Assembly (NCBI RefSeq): GCF_000374005.1
Contig: NZ_KB893168.1
Coordinates: forward strand, 196,315-248,282
Source of the DNA: Kiloniella laminariae DSM 19542
GTDB taxonomy: Bacteria > Pseudomonadota > Alphaproteobacteria > Kiloniellales > Kiloniellaceae
DNA length: 51,968 nucleotides
Direction of reading: 5' to 3'
The position numbers and the translations under genes are program-made. This document shows positions 19,258-28,193 of this stretch, in pieces. Each line of letters opens with the position of its first letter. Position 1 is the stretch's first letter. Under the pieces are notes generated by a model. That model saw only the letters and a program-made list of their open reading frames with translations, was not told the origin of the DNA and did no database searches.

Positions 19258-20445
19258 ATGTTGAAATCAAAGGATCTTCCCTTCAGCAAAAACGAGTACG
19301 ACAGACGAATATCAAAGTGCCGTTCAAAAATGCTGGCTGCGGGAATCGAGACACTTCTTGTAAGCGATCCCTCCAATATGGCCTGGCTTACCGGCTACGA
19401 TGGCTGGTCATTCTATGTCCATCAGGGAGTTATCCTTTCCCTGAGCGATGATCCGATATGGTGGGGACGTGCGCAGGACGCAAATGGAGCGCTGCGCACT
19501 GTCTGGATGGAAGACGGCTGTGTGATTGCCTACGGGGAAGCCTTCGTACAATCAACCACCTGCCATCCAATGCAGGATCTCGCCCGGAAGTTAAGTGACC
19601 TTGATTTGCTTCGTGGGCGCCTAGGTGTTGAAATGGACAACTATTACTTTTCAGGCAAGGCACTCGACAGCTTGCGCCAGTCTCTCCCCGGCATCGAACT
19701 GGTTGACACCACAGGAATGGTCAACTGGTGCCGAACGGTAAAATCATCCGAAGAACTCGGCTTTATGCGCAACGCCGCGCGTATTACCGAAAAAATTATT
19801 GGCAATATCGTAGAACGCGTGGAACCAGGCATCCCCAAAAACAAACTGGTCGCACAGATTTACGCCGATGCGATTGATGGGGTAGACGACCTCTGGGGGG
19901 ACTACCCCGCCATAGTTCCCCTGCTTCCCAGTGGCGCAGATGCATCAGCGCCACACCTCACATGGAATGGCAAGGAGTTCGCCACTGGTGAAGCCACTTT
20001 TTTCGAAATATCAGGCTGCTACCGCCGCTACCATTCCCCCATGTCCAGAACGGTATTTCTTGGCAAGCCACCAGCCCACTTGATCAACGCAGAACAAGCC
20101 CTGATCACAGGGCTGGAAGCCGGACTGGAAGCGGCAAAGGCAGGAAACCGCGCCTCGGATATTGCAAAGGCACTCAAGAACGAATTGCGCAAAGCGGGAA
20201 TAGATCGGCAGGGACGCGTGGGCTATCCGACTGGCCTGTCCTACCCCCCTGACTGGGGCGAGCGGACAATATCATTACGTGAAGATGACGATAGCATTCT
20301 GGAACCCGGCATGACGTTTCATTTTATGCCGGGCTTGTGGATGTCAGATTGGGGGCTGGAGATCACCGAGACAATCGCGATACGCGAGACCGGCCCTGCC
20401 GAATGCCTCGCATCGGTTCCCCGCAAGCTTTTTATCAAAGACTGA
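19258..20445 (+). CDS. doeA: Ectoine hydrolase DoeA/EutD
   Basis: The protein has 395 residues and starts at an ATG with GGAG seven bases upstream. It has the creatinase/aminopeptidase M24 fold: an N-terminal domain to about residue 165 and a pita-bread catalytic domain after it. MAWLTGYDGWSFYVHQG near residue 42 and GLSYPPDWGERTISL near residue 325 are hallmarks of ectoine hydrolases. DoeA opens the ectoine ring to N-acetyl-diaminobutyrate, which a deacetylase (DoeB/EutE) then processes. That partner gene is not in this window. The gene is divergent from ehuB and followed by the GntR regulator on the same strand. A general Xaa-Pro peptidase is unlikely given motif and context. Confidence 0.92.
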   Translation: MLKSKDLPFSKNEYDRRISKCRSKMLAAGIETLLVSDPSNMAWLTGYDGWSFYVHQGVILSLSDDPIWWGRAQDANGALRTVWMEDGCVIAYGEAFVQSTTCHPMQDLARKLSDLDLLRGRLGVEMDNYYFSGKALDSLRQSLPGIELVDTTGMVNWCRTVKSSEELGFMRNAARITEKIIGNIVERVEPGIPKNKLVAQIYADAIDGVDDLWGDYPAIVPLLPSGADASAPHLTWNGKEFATGEATFFEISGCYRRYHSPMSRTVFLGKPPAHLINAEQALITGLEAGLEAAKAGNRASDIAKALKNELRKAGIDRQGRVGYPTGLSYPPDWGERTISLREDDDSILEPGMTFHFMPGLWMSDWGLEITETIAIRETGPAECLASVPRKLFIKD

Positions 20446-20447
20446 AC

Positions 20448-20543
20448 ATGCTGTACCAGGCAATGTCTCCCCACTATGCTATCGCAGCCCAATGCGATGC
20501 GGATTGGGAAATGCTGGAAAAACTGAAACAGTCATTACACTAG
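20448..20543 (+). CDS. Possible 31-residue small ORF between doeA and the GntR gene
   Basis: The frame opens two bases after the doeA stop and closes 15 bases before the GntR start, filling most of the gap. It would encode MLYQAMSPHYAIAAQCDADW and an 11-residue helical tail. No ribosome-binding site is visible, so it would rely on coupling to doeA. No family is recognised. It may equally be chance or the remnant of a lost gene. Confidence 0.25.
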   Translation: MLYQAMSPHYAIAAQCDADWEMLEKLKQSLH

Positions 20544-20558
20544 TTACGGAGTCAGAAA

Positions 20559-21251
20559 ATGGACATACAGAAAACGGGAGGCTCCACAACAGCCAATGGA
20601 CGATCCCAGGCCATCTTTGAAGAGCTCCGCAATCGGATCTGCTTCCTGATCTATCCTCCGGGAACCCGCTTGGGTGAGATCGAGCTCGCCAATGAATTCG
20701 GGGTGAGCCGAACGCCTATTCGCCGGGTTCTTGCCGGGCTTGAAATGCGCGGTCTTGTACAGGCTCAACATGGCGTCGGAACCATTGTAACCGAGATACA
20801 GGATAAAACCCTGTTTCAGACCTATGAACTGCGCAAAGAGCTTTCTCTGCTCCTGGCTCGACTGTCACCCACGGCGGACAGCCAAAAAATTGCAACGGCG
20901 GTGAAGCCGCTCATCGCCAAACTGCTCGCTCTACCAGACGAGCCCTGCGTAACCGACTACGCCCGCATCAATGCCGCTTTTTTTCAGGAACTCCTGCAGA
21001 TCACTGACAATGAACCCCTCAAGGAAATATGTGAAAATCTTTACTTCCTGACATCCCGGATCTGGGTGCACTCCATTCCCCAATCAAGCCTGCGGGAAGA
21101 AGTCCGGGTTTTCCACCGGGAAATGGAAGAAGTGCTCGATGCCCTGCTGAGCGGCGATATCCAGGCCGTAGGCTATATTCGCTGGATGCACATCAACCTT
21201 AGTTACAAAAGACTGCGCAGTCGAAACACCACTGCCCAACAAGAAGACTAG
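20559..21251 (+). CDS. GntR-family regulator with FCD domain, likely controlling ectoine genes
   Basis: The protein has 230 residues and starts at an ATG with GGAG about eight bases upstream. Residues about 15-80 form the GntR winged helix-turn-helix (GEIELANEFGVSRTPIRRVL, then GLEMRGLV). Residues about 90-215 are an all-helical FCD ligand-binding domain, with the HREMEEVLDALLSGD helix near the end. It follows doeA on the same strand, and two GTATAC palindromes of the type bound by this family sit in the ehuB-doeA promoter. The simplest model is a repressor released by an ectoine breakdown product. It is not the larger MocR-type EnuR known from other ectoine clusters. Confidence 0.88.
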   Translation: MDIQKTGGSTTANGRSQAIFEELRNRICFLIYPPGTRLGEIELANEFGVSRTPIRRVLAGLEMRGLVQAQHGVGTIVTEIQDKTLFQTYELRKELSLLLARLSPTADSQKIATAVKPLIAKLLALPDEPCVTDYARINAAFFQELLQITDNEPLKEICENLYFLTSRIWVHSIPQSSLREEVRVFHREMEEVLDALLSGDIQAVGYIRWMHINLSYKRLRSRNTTAQQED

Positions 21252-21297
21252 CGCCTCCCCAACCGGCGATTCCGATTGCCATCACACCCAAAACAGC

Positions 21298-22602
21298 TCA
21301 CTCCTGCTCCAGGCGCATAACCCCAACTGCTGCGTGATTATGAGCATTGACGACAGCAGAGTTCCCAATTCCTGCCCGCGCCAGCCCCCCTGAAAACTGC
21401 CCCTCGCGGATAAAAATTCCGAGAACAGGTGCTTCCTGTCGTTCGATAAAATCTCCCTGGGGGGTCATGGCCACAACCGTCTGCTTTACCGGCTGGACAC
21501 GTTTTTGCAGGACAAAAAGAACCTCTCCATTTGCGGCTTCTTCCAGCAGCTCCTGCCAGCGGGCTTCTGTCTGCTCCCAGCCACAGAACACCTCCATTCC
21601 GCCATAGCCGATTGCAGCTTTCAAAACCCACTTTTCTCGATCAAATCCCCCCTCCCGGGCAAGCAGATCGGAGGTAACACAATAGGTTTCCGGAATGTAT
21701 TTCAGAACAAGATCCTGATCTGCCGGCGTTAAGGAGCCCTTTCGAGCCTGCTCATAGAGGACAGCCAGGCCCGCCTTACTCATCAGAAGATCTGTTGCCA
21801 GAGGATTAACCGAAAGAACATCCTGCCGACCAACTGCAGAGAGATACCTGTGATACAGCTCAGGTCTGGCAGCAACATCCCGTAGCGTAAACACCTCAAA
21901 GACAAGCGTTACCCCCTTGCTTGCAGGCTCAAACTTGCTTGCAACCTCCACCCGGACCTGCCTGTTTAAAATTCGTGCCAGAACCTGCGCAGCCCCATCC
22001 GCACTGAAGGGACTGTTCCGGTACTGCTGATCATCATCAACAACGACGACATCAGACAGCTCCCTTCCCGCAACAAGCTTTGCTACCAGCTCACCCAACG
22101 CATCCAGGGCATTCCCCCCTCGAACATCATGCCCTGCAAGGTACTCGGCAAGCTGTTCGGACAACAGGACATCGTACAGATCCTGCATCGCATCACAGTC
22201 CAGACCGGAAACAGCTCCACCAGAATTAAACTCGATAATCTTCCACCCCTCAATCGATGGTAGAATATCCCAACGACCAAACGCAGGTGGTCGCCCTGCC
22301 AATGTTCCGGTTAGAAAAGCCGCCTGCTCTGATGAATAACCCAAAGCAAGGGCCCATTGCGTCATATCAGAATGGAAAAACAGCTCTGGCATTTCCTGAA
22401 GCAATTGCCCCAGTCGCTGCAGATCACGACAAGCCTGCCCGGTTTCCTTGCGTCCGAGAATAACCGGGCTCAGCAAGACATTTTCATCCGGGCTCAAAAA
22501 CCGCTCTTTAATCCCTGTGAGGCGGAGGTTGTTCGCACTTTCATCCGCATCATAATCTTCCAGAAAATATTCCTGCCAATGCTCTCCTGGATTACAATCC
22601 AT
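21298..22602 (-). CDS. ATP-grasp peptide ligase-like protein
   Basis: The protein has 434 residues from the ATG at 22602, which has GGAGGGG five bases upstream. It resembles circularly permuted ATP-grasp proteins and glutathionylspermidine synthase-like ligases. GWKIIEFNSGGAVSGLD near residue 120 matches the substrate/metal EFN segment. WVLKAAIGYGGMEVF near residue 325 matches the nucleotide-binding lysine and Gly-rich loop, and VLFVLQKRVQP is the downstream strand. Such enzymes use ATP to activate a carboxylate and form an amide or peptide bond. It is divergent from the NRPS operon and convergent with the GntR gene, so it probably belongs to the natural product cluster, where it could join or extend peptides. 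The exact substrate cannot be read from the sequence. Confidence 0.75.
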   Translation of the reverse strand: MDCNPGEHWQEYFLEDYDADESANNLRLTGIKERFLSPDENVLLSPVILGRKETGQACRDLQRLGQLLQEMPELFFHSDMTQWALALGYSSEQAAFLTGTLAGRPPAFGRWDILPSIEGWKIIEFNSGGAVSGLDCDAMQDLYDVLLSEQLAEYLAGHDVRGGNALDALGELVAKLVAGRELSDVVVVDDDQQYRNSPFSADGAAQVLARILNRQVRVEVASKFEPASKGVTLVFEVFTLRDVAARPELYHRYLSAVGRQDVLSVNPLATDLLMSKAGLAVLYEQARKGSLTPADQDLVLKYIPETYCVTSDLLAREGGFDREKWVLKAAIGYGGMEVFCGWEQTEARWQELLEEAANGEVLFVLQKRVQPVKQTVVAMTPQGDFIERQEAPVLGIFIREGQFSGGLARAGIGNSAVVNAHNHAAVGVMRLEQE

Positions 22603-23240
22603 CACTTCCCCTCCGCCTGGATTATCATTTTATACTCATGCCCCATTTGTTATCACTGGACAAGACAACCTAATGAACTTAGGATTCGATCAACACAAAA
22701 AAGCAACAAGACTCACGAACAGAAAAAATAAAAATACAACTACTGAGTGTTTAAATTTTGATATATCCATTAAAATACAATTCACTATTGGAATTTAATA
22801 ATGATGAGAATATTAAAAACACAACCTCTTAACAAAATAAAATATACAATATAAAATTTAACAATATAATGCCGCGGGAAAACTGGACAACTAAAGTTCC
22901 AGAGCAACACAAAAATACGAACAGGTCAGTGCATATGAAAAACCCATTTACATCCGACTGCAGGCGCGCGATTTGCACCACAGGAATGTCACGCCATCTC
23001 ACCTGCTTTGCATCGTATTTTCATAGTCTGACATTGATCCAGCCTGATTTGACCTAGGGACACATCAGGGGTTTTATTGCAACCAGTCCTCACAGTGGTA
23101 CCAAAATTACGCCACTATAGACGGGTAAGCGAAACCGAACCGGTCTGAATGGATCCAAAGGAATCTGGGCAACGTATCCAAAATTCATACAAGACGGTGC
23201 AATCCGAAGGCAGGATTGCTAAATTATAAAATAATCAGGG
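22603..23240. promoter_or_regulatory. Divergent intergenic region upstream of the NRPS operon
   Basis: This 638-base gap holds no convincing gene. Bases about 22670-22870 are very AT-rich, unlike the surrounding coding DNA, which is typical of a silenced or strongly regulated promoter. A short AGTGG...CCACT repeat lies near 23095-23117 with TATAGA just after. The NRPS1 start at 23241 has only AGGG directly against the ATG, a poor ribosome-binding site, so translation may be weak or leader-dependent. I saw no clear Fur box. Confidence 0.5.
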
Positions 23241-26200
23241 ATGTCTTCAGTCGTGCACAACACTATATACAACCGCTTCCTCGCGCAGGCTCGTAAAACC
23301 CCTCAGCACCTTGCTCTTGTTGATAGCAAAACAAGCCTGACTTATGAAGAGGTCGCCAATGCCGTGGCGCAGTTGGCAAGCCAGATCCAGCTGTCTTCAC
23401 AAGAAAAAAGTGATGCACAAGACCAAAATGAGGATGTGGTCTTTGTCTGTCTTGATCGCTCCTGTGAGATGATTATTGCCTCGCTTGCCAGCCTCTCTGT
23501 TGGCCGCCCCTCTGTTGCAATTGACCCACGCCATCCGACATCACATAAAGAGTTTCTGCTGGAGAATGCCGGTGGCGGTCTCGTCATTACAACAAGATCC
23601 CATCAAAATGATTTTGCCTCTCTCGCAACTGAACCACTTATATATGAACAGCCCAACATCAAGCCGCTCCCCAATTTTTCCTGTGTAGATCTCCGGCCTG
23701 AAGTTCTCCGGCCTGAAGTTCTCCGGCCTGACGTAACGTCTTTTCTGATCTACACTTCTGGATCAAGTGGCCGCCCCAAGGGTGTTGAGCTAACGCAAGA
23801 TGCCATGTTACGCACTTCAGATGCCGTAGTACTAAAGCTGGGCATAACCGTGCAATCACATGTTTTGCACTATGCAGCCCCCGCATTTGATTCTGCGGTG
23901 TTGGAGTGGGTTCTGGCGCTTACGAACGGCGCCAGCCTTTTCCTTGTGCCGGATGACAAAAGAGACGATCCCCGAGGACTGTCAGATTTTCTCGTGGAAA
24001 AGAAGATTACACAGGCAATTCTGCCCTCGGCCCTTTTGCCCTACCTTCCCCTGTCCGAGCGCTATGCCCTTGAAGGACTGGTCGTCGCCGGAGATGTTTG
24101 CCCGGAAAAAACACTGCACAACTGGGCAGAAAAATATCGGCTTTTCAACGGTTATGGGCCAACTGAAATCACGGTTTGTGCAAGCCTGACCCTGATCAAA
24201 CCGGGACAAAGCGCCTCGATAGAAGATGCGACGGCAAATGTTCGTTACAGGATCGAGGATAAAAACGGTCAAGAAAGTGATGAGGGAGAGTTAGTTCTCG
24301 GAGGTCCCCAGGTAGCCCTCGGATATCGGAATGCCCCGGCACTTACAGAGACTGCTTTTTACTCTGATTCCTCCGGCACCAGATGGTACCGCACAGGTGA
24401 TCTGGTGCGACGGATTCAGGGCGGCGAAGACGGGATAAGCGGAGCAAAAAACAAAATCATTTTTGTCGGCCGCAAGGATTTCCAGGTAAAGATCAGGGGA
24501 AACCGCGTTGAACCCGGAGCAATCGAGCAGTTGATCTGCACTCTCGACGAGGTTGAAAATGCCCAGATCCTAACCCCGGAAACGAGACAAGGAGACAAAT
24601 ATCTGCTTGCATTCCTTGCCACCAAAGCCCCCCAGAAAGATATTCAGGACAAGGTTCGCAACCTGATCGCCTCAAGCTTTCCAGACTACTACATGCCGAC
24701 AGATTTCATCTGTCTTGAGCATTTTCCACTTACGGCAAATGGAAAGATCGACCGGAAGGCGCTTTTAAGTACACATCAGAAACCGGGTCCTGTCGCCAGT
24801 TCCGATCTTCTGCTGTCTCTGTTTCATAGGGAACTCGGCCACGAAAAACTGGGTGAAGATGATGATTTCTTTAAGATGGGCGGCAACTCGATTGCTCTCA
24901 TCCGCCTGTTAAACGCCATCAAGGAGAATTTTTCCTGCGACATTAGCGGAAAACAATTCCGGAAAGATCCGACAGCGGCTGCGGCAAGACGATTGCTGGA
25001 ACAAGACATTCCCGCTGCCCTGCCAGCAGTGACAGTACAGACACGTCCCGAACACCCGTTTCCCCTTACGCCCCAACAAAATGCAGCCTGGTTCCTTCAT
25101 CAGAGCAATCCGGACAGCAAAGCCTATCTGGCAGAAGCATCCATCACCTTTAAGGGTACCTTTTCTCCTCTGGCCCTCGAAAAAGCCCTCAACAAGATTA
25201 TCCAGCGTCACGAGATATACCGCACGATATTCATTGAGCAAGATGGCGAGGCGCTTCAGGAAGTTAAAGCTGCTTTTAAGTTAAAACTTGAGCAGGTGGA
25301 TTGCACGACGACTGCCGAAGAAGCGCGCCCGCGCAAAATCGCCCGGCTTTTTGAAACCGCTCTTCCCGGAATCAGCGATCTGGGGCAGTTGCCCCTTGCC
25401 CGTTTTCTTTTGATCCGCTTTGCCGATGATCTTCATGTCCTGTTACATCAGGAACATCATATCATTCACGACGGCTGGAGCGGCAGTGAATTCACCAATG
25501 AAATGCTGAATTTCTATCGCTCAGAAGTCGACCCTGCCTTTGAATACAAGCCGTCTCCTGTTCCCCAGTATCTTGATTTCGCCCGGGAACAGGATCAGTT
25601 CCTTGCCTCAGATGTGGCTGAAGAGCAGCTCGGTTTTTGGCGCAAGCAGCTGGAAGGTTGCCCCAACGGGGTGCGTCTGTTTGGTAAAAAATCTCAAGCA
25701 CTGGGTTTTGAAGGCGCCTCCCAGCGCATGATTTTTACCCGGGACCAATGGGACCGGCTGGAAGAAACCTGCCAGACTTTGGGCATCAGTACCTTCTGTT
25801 ACACCTCGGCTGTCCTGCTTCTCTGCCTGTCACGCTATTCGAACCAGACGGACATCGCTTTTGGCTCCGCCTTTGCCAACCGGAACCGGGGAAACAGCCA
25901 CGCTATTCTGGGGATGCTCGTCAACACCATCGTGTTGCGACAGGATCTTGCGAAGGCATCAACCTTCGAACAGCTTCTGCTCAACACCAGGCAGATGATA
26001 GAGGACGCCCAACATAATGAAGAGTACCCCTTTGGCAAGATTGTTGCGGCTCTCAACCCCGAGCGAGAAGGAGGAAGCAATCCCTTTTTCAATGTTCTGC
26101 TTGGCTTCCATGACACGCCAATCTCAGCCACAACCCCCGAAAACCTGACATGGGTTAAGGATGAGACCATGGAATCAAGATCTTCCAAGTTTGATCTTGA

Positions 26201-28193
26201 TTGTCTCGTCGTACCAAGAAAAGGATCGTTTCACGCAGAAGATGAAGTCCATTTTCTTTGGGAATACAGAAGTGATATTTTCACAACTCAGGAAATAACC
26301 CTTTTTCTGGAGAGCTTTAAAGAACTGTTCCTCGGCATGCTGCCATCGCAGAAGAGGTCTCTCCAATCCCTTCCCGTACCCTCCCTCGCCCAGCAACAAA
26401 AGTTGCTGGTCTGGTCGCAGGGAAAACAAGAGAGCTTCGTGCAAAACTCCCTTGTGTCGGCAATCAGCCATCGTGCAAAGACAAGACCGGAGCACTGTGC
26501 CCTGATAAACGGCCAAACCCGGCTTACCTACGCTGAGCTGGAAGAAGCAGCAAACGAACTGGCCTTGAAGCTTTCGTCCCTTTCACTCGAACCGGGGGCG
26601 ATCGTCGGACTGGAACATGAGCGTGGCAACGCCCTGGTCATTGCCATGCTTGCAGTCTGGAAAGCCGGAGCCACCGTGCTGGTACTTGATCAAAACCTGC
26701 CCCGGGCTCGGCTGGACTACATTCTGACCGAAGCAAGGCCACAGGTGATTTTATCAGCGACCCAGGAAGTTCACTTGATTCCAGAGAATTCCTCTGGTTC
26801 GCTCAACAGCTTTTCCTCCTCCGCCTATATCATCTTCACCTCCGGCTCTACCGGACAGCCAAAAGGGGTGGTGATTTCCCACCGTTCCTTGCTTAACCTT
26901 TGCCATTTTCACCAGGACACCTTCAGTCTCGATGAAAAAAGCAAAGGGATCAGCATTGCCCACCAAAGTTTTGATGCCTATATGGCCGAGGTCTGGCCGC
27001 TGTTGCTTGCCGGAGGCAGTGTTGTCTCCCTGGACGACAGCGAACGGAACAATCTGGGCCTGATGGCCGACCTTTTTGAGCAACATGCCATTACTCATGC
27101 CTGCCTGTCTACCGGGCTGTTTGAAACCGCGATGGCAACAGATTTCCTCTGGCCAATCAGCCTGAAAACCCTTCTGACTGGTGGAGACAGGCTTGGTGCC
27201 GTGACCCTTCCCCCGGATTGCGGATTTCGCCTCTTCAATATGTACGGGCCCACCGAAACAACGGTTGATGCGCTGTGTTTTGAAGTTTGCCAAAGTTACG
27301 AAACCCCGCCCCCTGTTGGTCACCCGATAACCAACGCATCAGCTTATATCATTTCCAAGGGAAAAACTCTCTGCCCTGTTGGTGTCGAAGGTGAACTGCT
27401 CATCGGTGGTGCCGGGGTGGCACAGGGATATCTGGGGAACACTCGACTAACCGAAGAACGCTTCATTGACGGCGCGGAACTCTTTCCTGCTGTTGAGGGA
27501 CGGCTTTATCGCACGGGGGATATGGCCCGCTGGAATGCCTCGGGCCAGATCGAGTTTATCGGACGTCAGGATGACGAGATAAAAATCCGGGGCTACCGGG
27601 TTGACCTGAGCGAGATTACAACCCGATTACAGGCTGATGAAAAGGTATCTCAGGCCGCCTGCCTATACGAAAACGGCTCACTTGTTGCCTACGTTGTACC
27701 ATCAGAAAAAGAACAGAAAGCCATAAGTTCCGGCTCAATTAAACCCCAGAAACTGGCGAGATATCTCTCTGGACTCCTGCGAAAATCCCTGCCGGACTAT
27801 ATGCGCCCCAACGCCATTATGGTGTTGGACTCCTTGCCGCTGACACCCCAGGGAAAACTGGATCGCCGGGCCTTGCCCTCTCCTTTCATTCCCACGGATA
27901 CCAAGGCTGTTGCTGAAAACCCGACGGAGCATAAGGTCACAGAAATCTGGCAAGCTGTTCTTGATCGCCAGGAAATTTCCGTCCTCGACAATTTTTTCTC
28001 GATCGGAGGACACTCTCTTCTGGCAATCAAGATCATTTCCCGCTTCCGGAAAGACCTGGGTGTGACCATGAAACTGGAAGATTTCTTCACCCACTTTTCG
28101 ATCCGGGAACAGGCCAACTTTATTCTTGCTGTCAACAGCCTTCGCAATCCTTCCGAGTTAGAAGGCAATGTCGTTGAAGAGGGAAGCCTGTAA
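23241..28193 (+). CDS. Nonribosomal peptide synthetase 1, A-T-C-A-T (initiation plus one extension module)
   Basis: The protein has 1650 residues. A1 spans about 1-515 (YTSGSSGRPKG at 171, NGYGPTE at 303, catalytic Lys in TANGKIDR at 502). T1 has its phosphopantetheine Ser at 550 (GGNS). C spans about 610-1045 with the active site HHIIHDG at 739. A2 spans about 1060-1560 (FTSGSTGQPKG at 1199, NMYGPTE at 1333, Lys 1539). T2 has its Ser at 1592. It has no N-terminal condensation domain, so it should load the first residue. My manual reading of the specificity codes gives DSLIVAGVCK for A1 and DAACLGMVDK for A2; neither matches a code I know well. The acidic tail VVEEGSL could bind the docking domain of the next enzyme. 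The stop overlaps the next start by one base. No epimerisation domain is seen. Confidence 0.95.
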   Translation: MSSVVHNTIYNRFLAQARKTPQHLALVDSKTSLTYEEVANAVAQLASQIQLSSQEKSDAQDQNEDVVFVCLDRSCEMIIASLASLSVGRPSVAIDPRHPTSHKEFLLENAGGGLVITTRSHQNDFASLATEPLIYEQPNIKPLPNFSCVDLRPEVLRPEVLRPDVTSFLIYTSGSSGRPKGVELTQDAMLRTSDAVVLKLGITVQSHVLHYAAPAFDSAVLEWVLALTNGASLFLVPDDKRDDPRGLSDFLVEKKITQAILPSALLPYLPLSERYALEGLVVAGDVCPEKTLHNWAEKYRLFNGYGPTEITVCASLTLIKPGQSASIEDATANVRYRIEDKNGQESDEGELVLGGPQVALGYRNAPALTETAFYSDSSGTRWYRTGDLVRRIQGGEDGISGAKNKIIFVGRKDFQVKIRGNRVEPGAIEQLICTLDEVENAQILTPETRQGDKYLLAFLATKAPQKDIQDKVRNLIASSFPDYYMPTDFICLEHFPLTANGKIDRKALLSTHQKPGPVASSDLLLSLFHRELGHEKLGEDDDFFKMGGNSIALIRLLNAIKENFSCDISGKQFRKDPTAAAARRLLEQDIPAALPAVTVQTRPEHPFPLTPQQNAAWFLHQSNPDSKAYLAEASITFKGTFSPLALEKALNKIIQRHEIYRTIFIEQDGEALQEVKAAFKLKLEQVDCTTTAEEARPRKIARLFETALPGISDLGQLPLARFLLIRFADDLHVLLHQEHHIIHDGWSGSEFTNEMLNFYRSEVDPAFEYKPSPVPQYLDFAREQDQFLASDVAEEQLGFWRKQLEGCPNGVRLFGKKSQALGFEGASQRMIFTRDQWDRLEETCQTLGISTFCYTSAVLLLCLSRYSNQTDIAFGSAFANRNRGNSHAILGMLVNTIVLRQDLAKASTFEQLLLNTRQMIEDAQHNEEYPFGKIVAALNPEREGGSNPFFNVLLGFHDTPISATTPENLTWVKDETMESRSSKFDLDCLVVPRKGSFHAEDEVHFLWEYRSDIFTTQEITLFLESFKELFLGMLPSQKRSLQSLPVPSLAQQQKLLVWSQGKQESFVQNSLVSAISHRAKTRPEHCALINGQTRLTYAELEEAANELALKLSSLSLEPGAIVGLEHERGNALVIAMLAVWKAGATVLVLDQNLPRARLDYILTEARPQVILSATQEVHLIPENSSGSLNSFSSSAYIIFTSGSTGQPKGVVISHRSLLNLCHFHQDTFSLDEKSKGISIAHQSFDAYMAEVWPLLLAGGSVVSLDDSERNNLGLMADLFEQHAITHACLSTGLFETAMATDFLWPISLKTLLTGGDRLGAVTLPPDCGFRLFNMYGPTETTVDALCFEVCQSYETPPPVGHPITNASAYIISKGKTLCPVGVEGELLIGGAGVAQGYLGNTRLTEERFIDGAELFPAVEGRLYRTGDMARWNASGQIEFIGRQDDEIKIRGYRVDLSEITTRLQADEKVSQAACLYENGSLVAYVVPSEKEQKAISSGSIKPQKLARYLSGLLRKSLPDYMRPNAIMVLDSLPLTPQGKLDRRALPSPFIPTDTKAVAENPTEHKVTEIWQAVLDRQEISVLDNFFSIGGHSLLAIKIISRFRKDLGVTMKLEDFFTHFSIREQANFILAVNSLRNPSELEGNVVEEGSL
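23691..23732 (+). repeat. In-frame 15-base tandem repeat in the first adenylation domain
   Basis: CTCCGGCCTGAAGTT occurs twice in full and a third time in part, encoding LRPEV-LRPEV-LRPDV just before the A3 motif. It lies in a loop region, so copy number changes would keep the frame. Confidence 0.9.

Noticed and set aside
22869-23057. A 62-codon frame upstream of NRPS1
   Set aside because: Its composition is not protein-like, it has no ribosome-binding site and it lies in the AT-rich promoter region.
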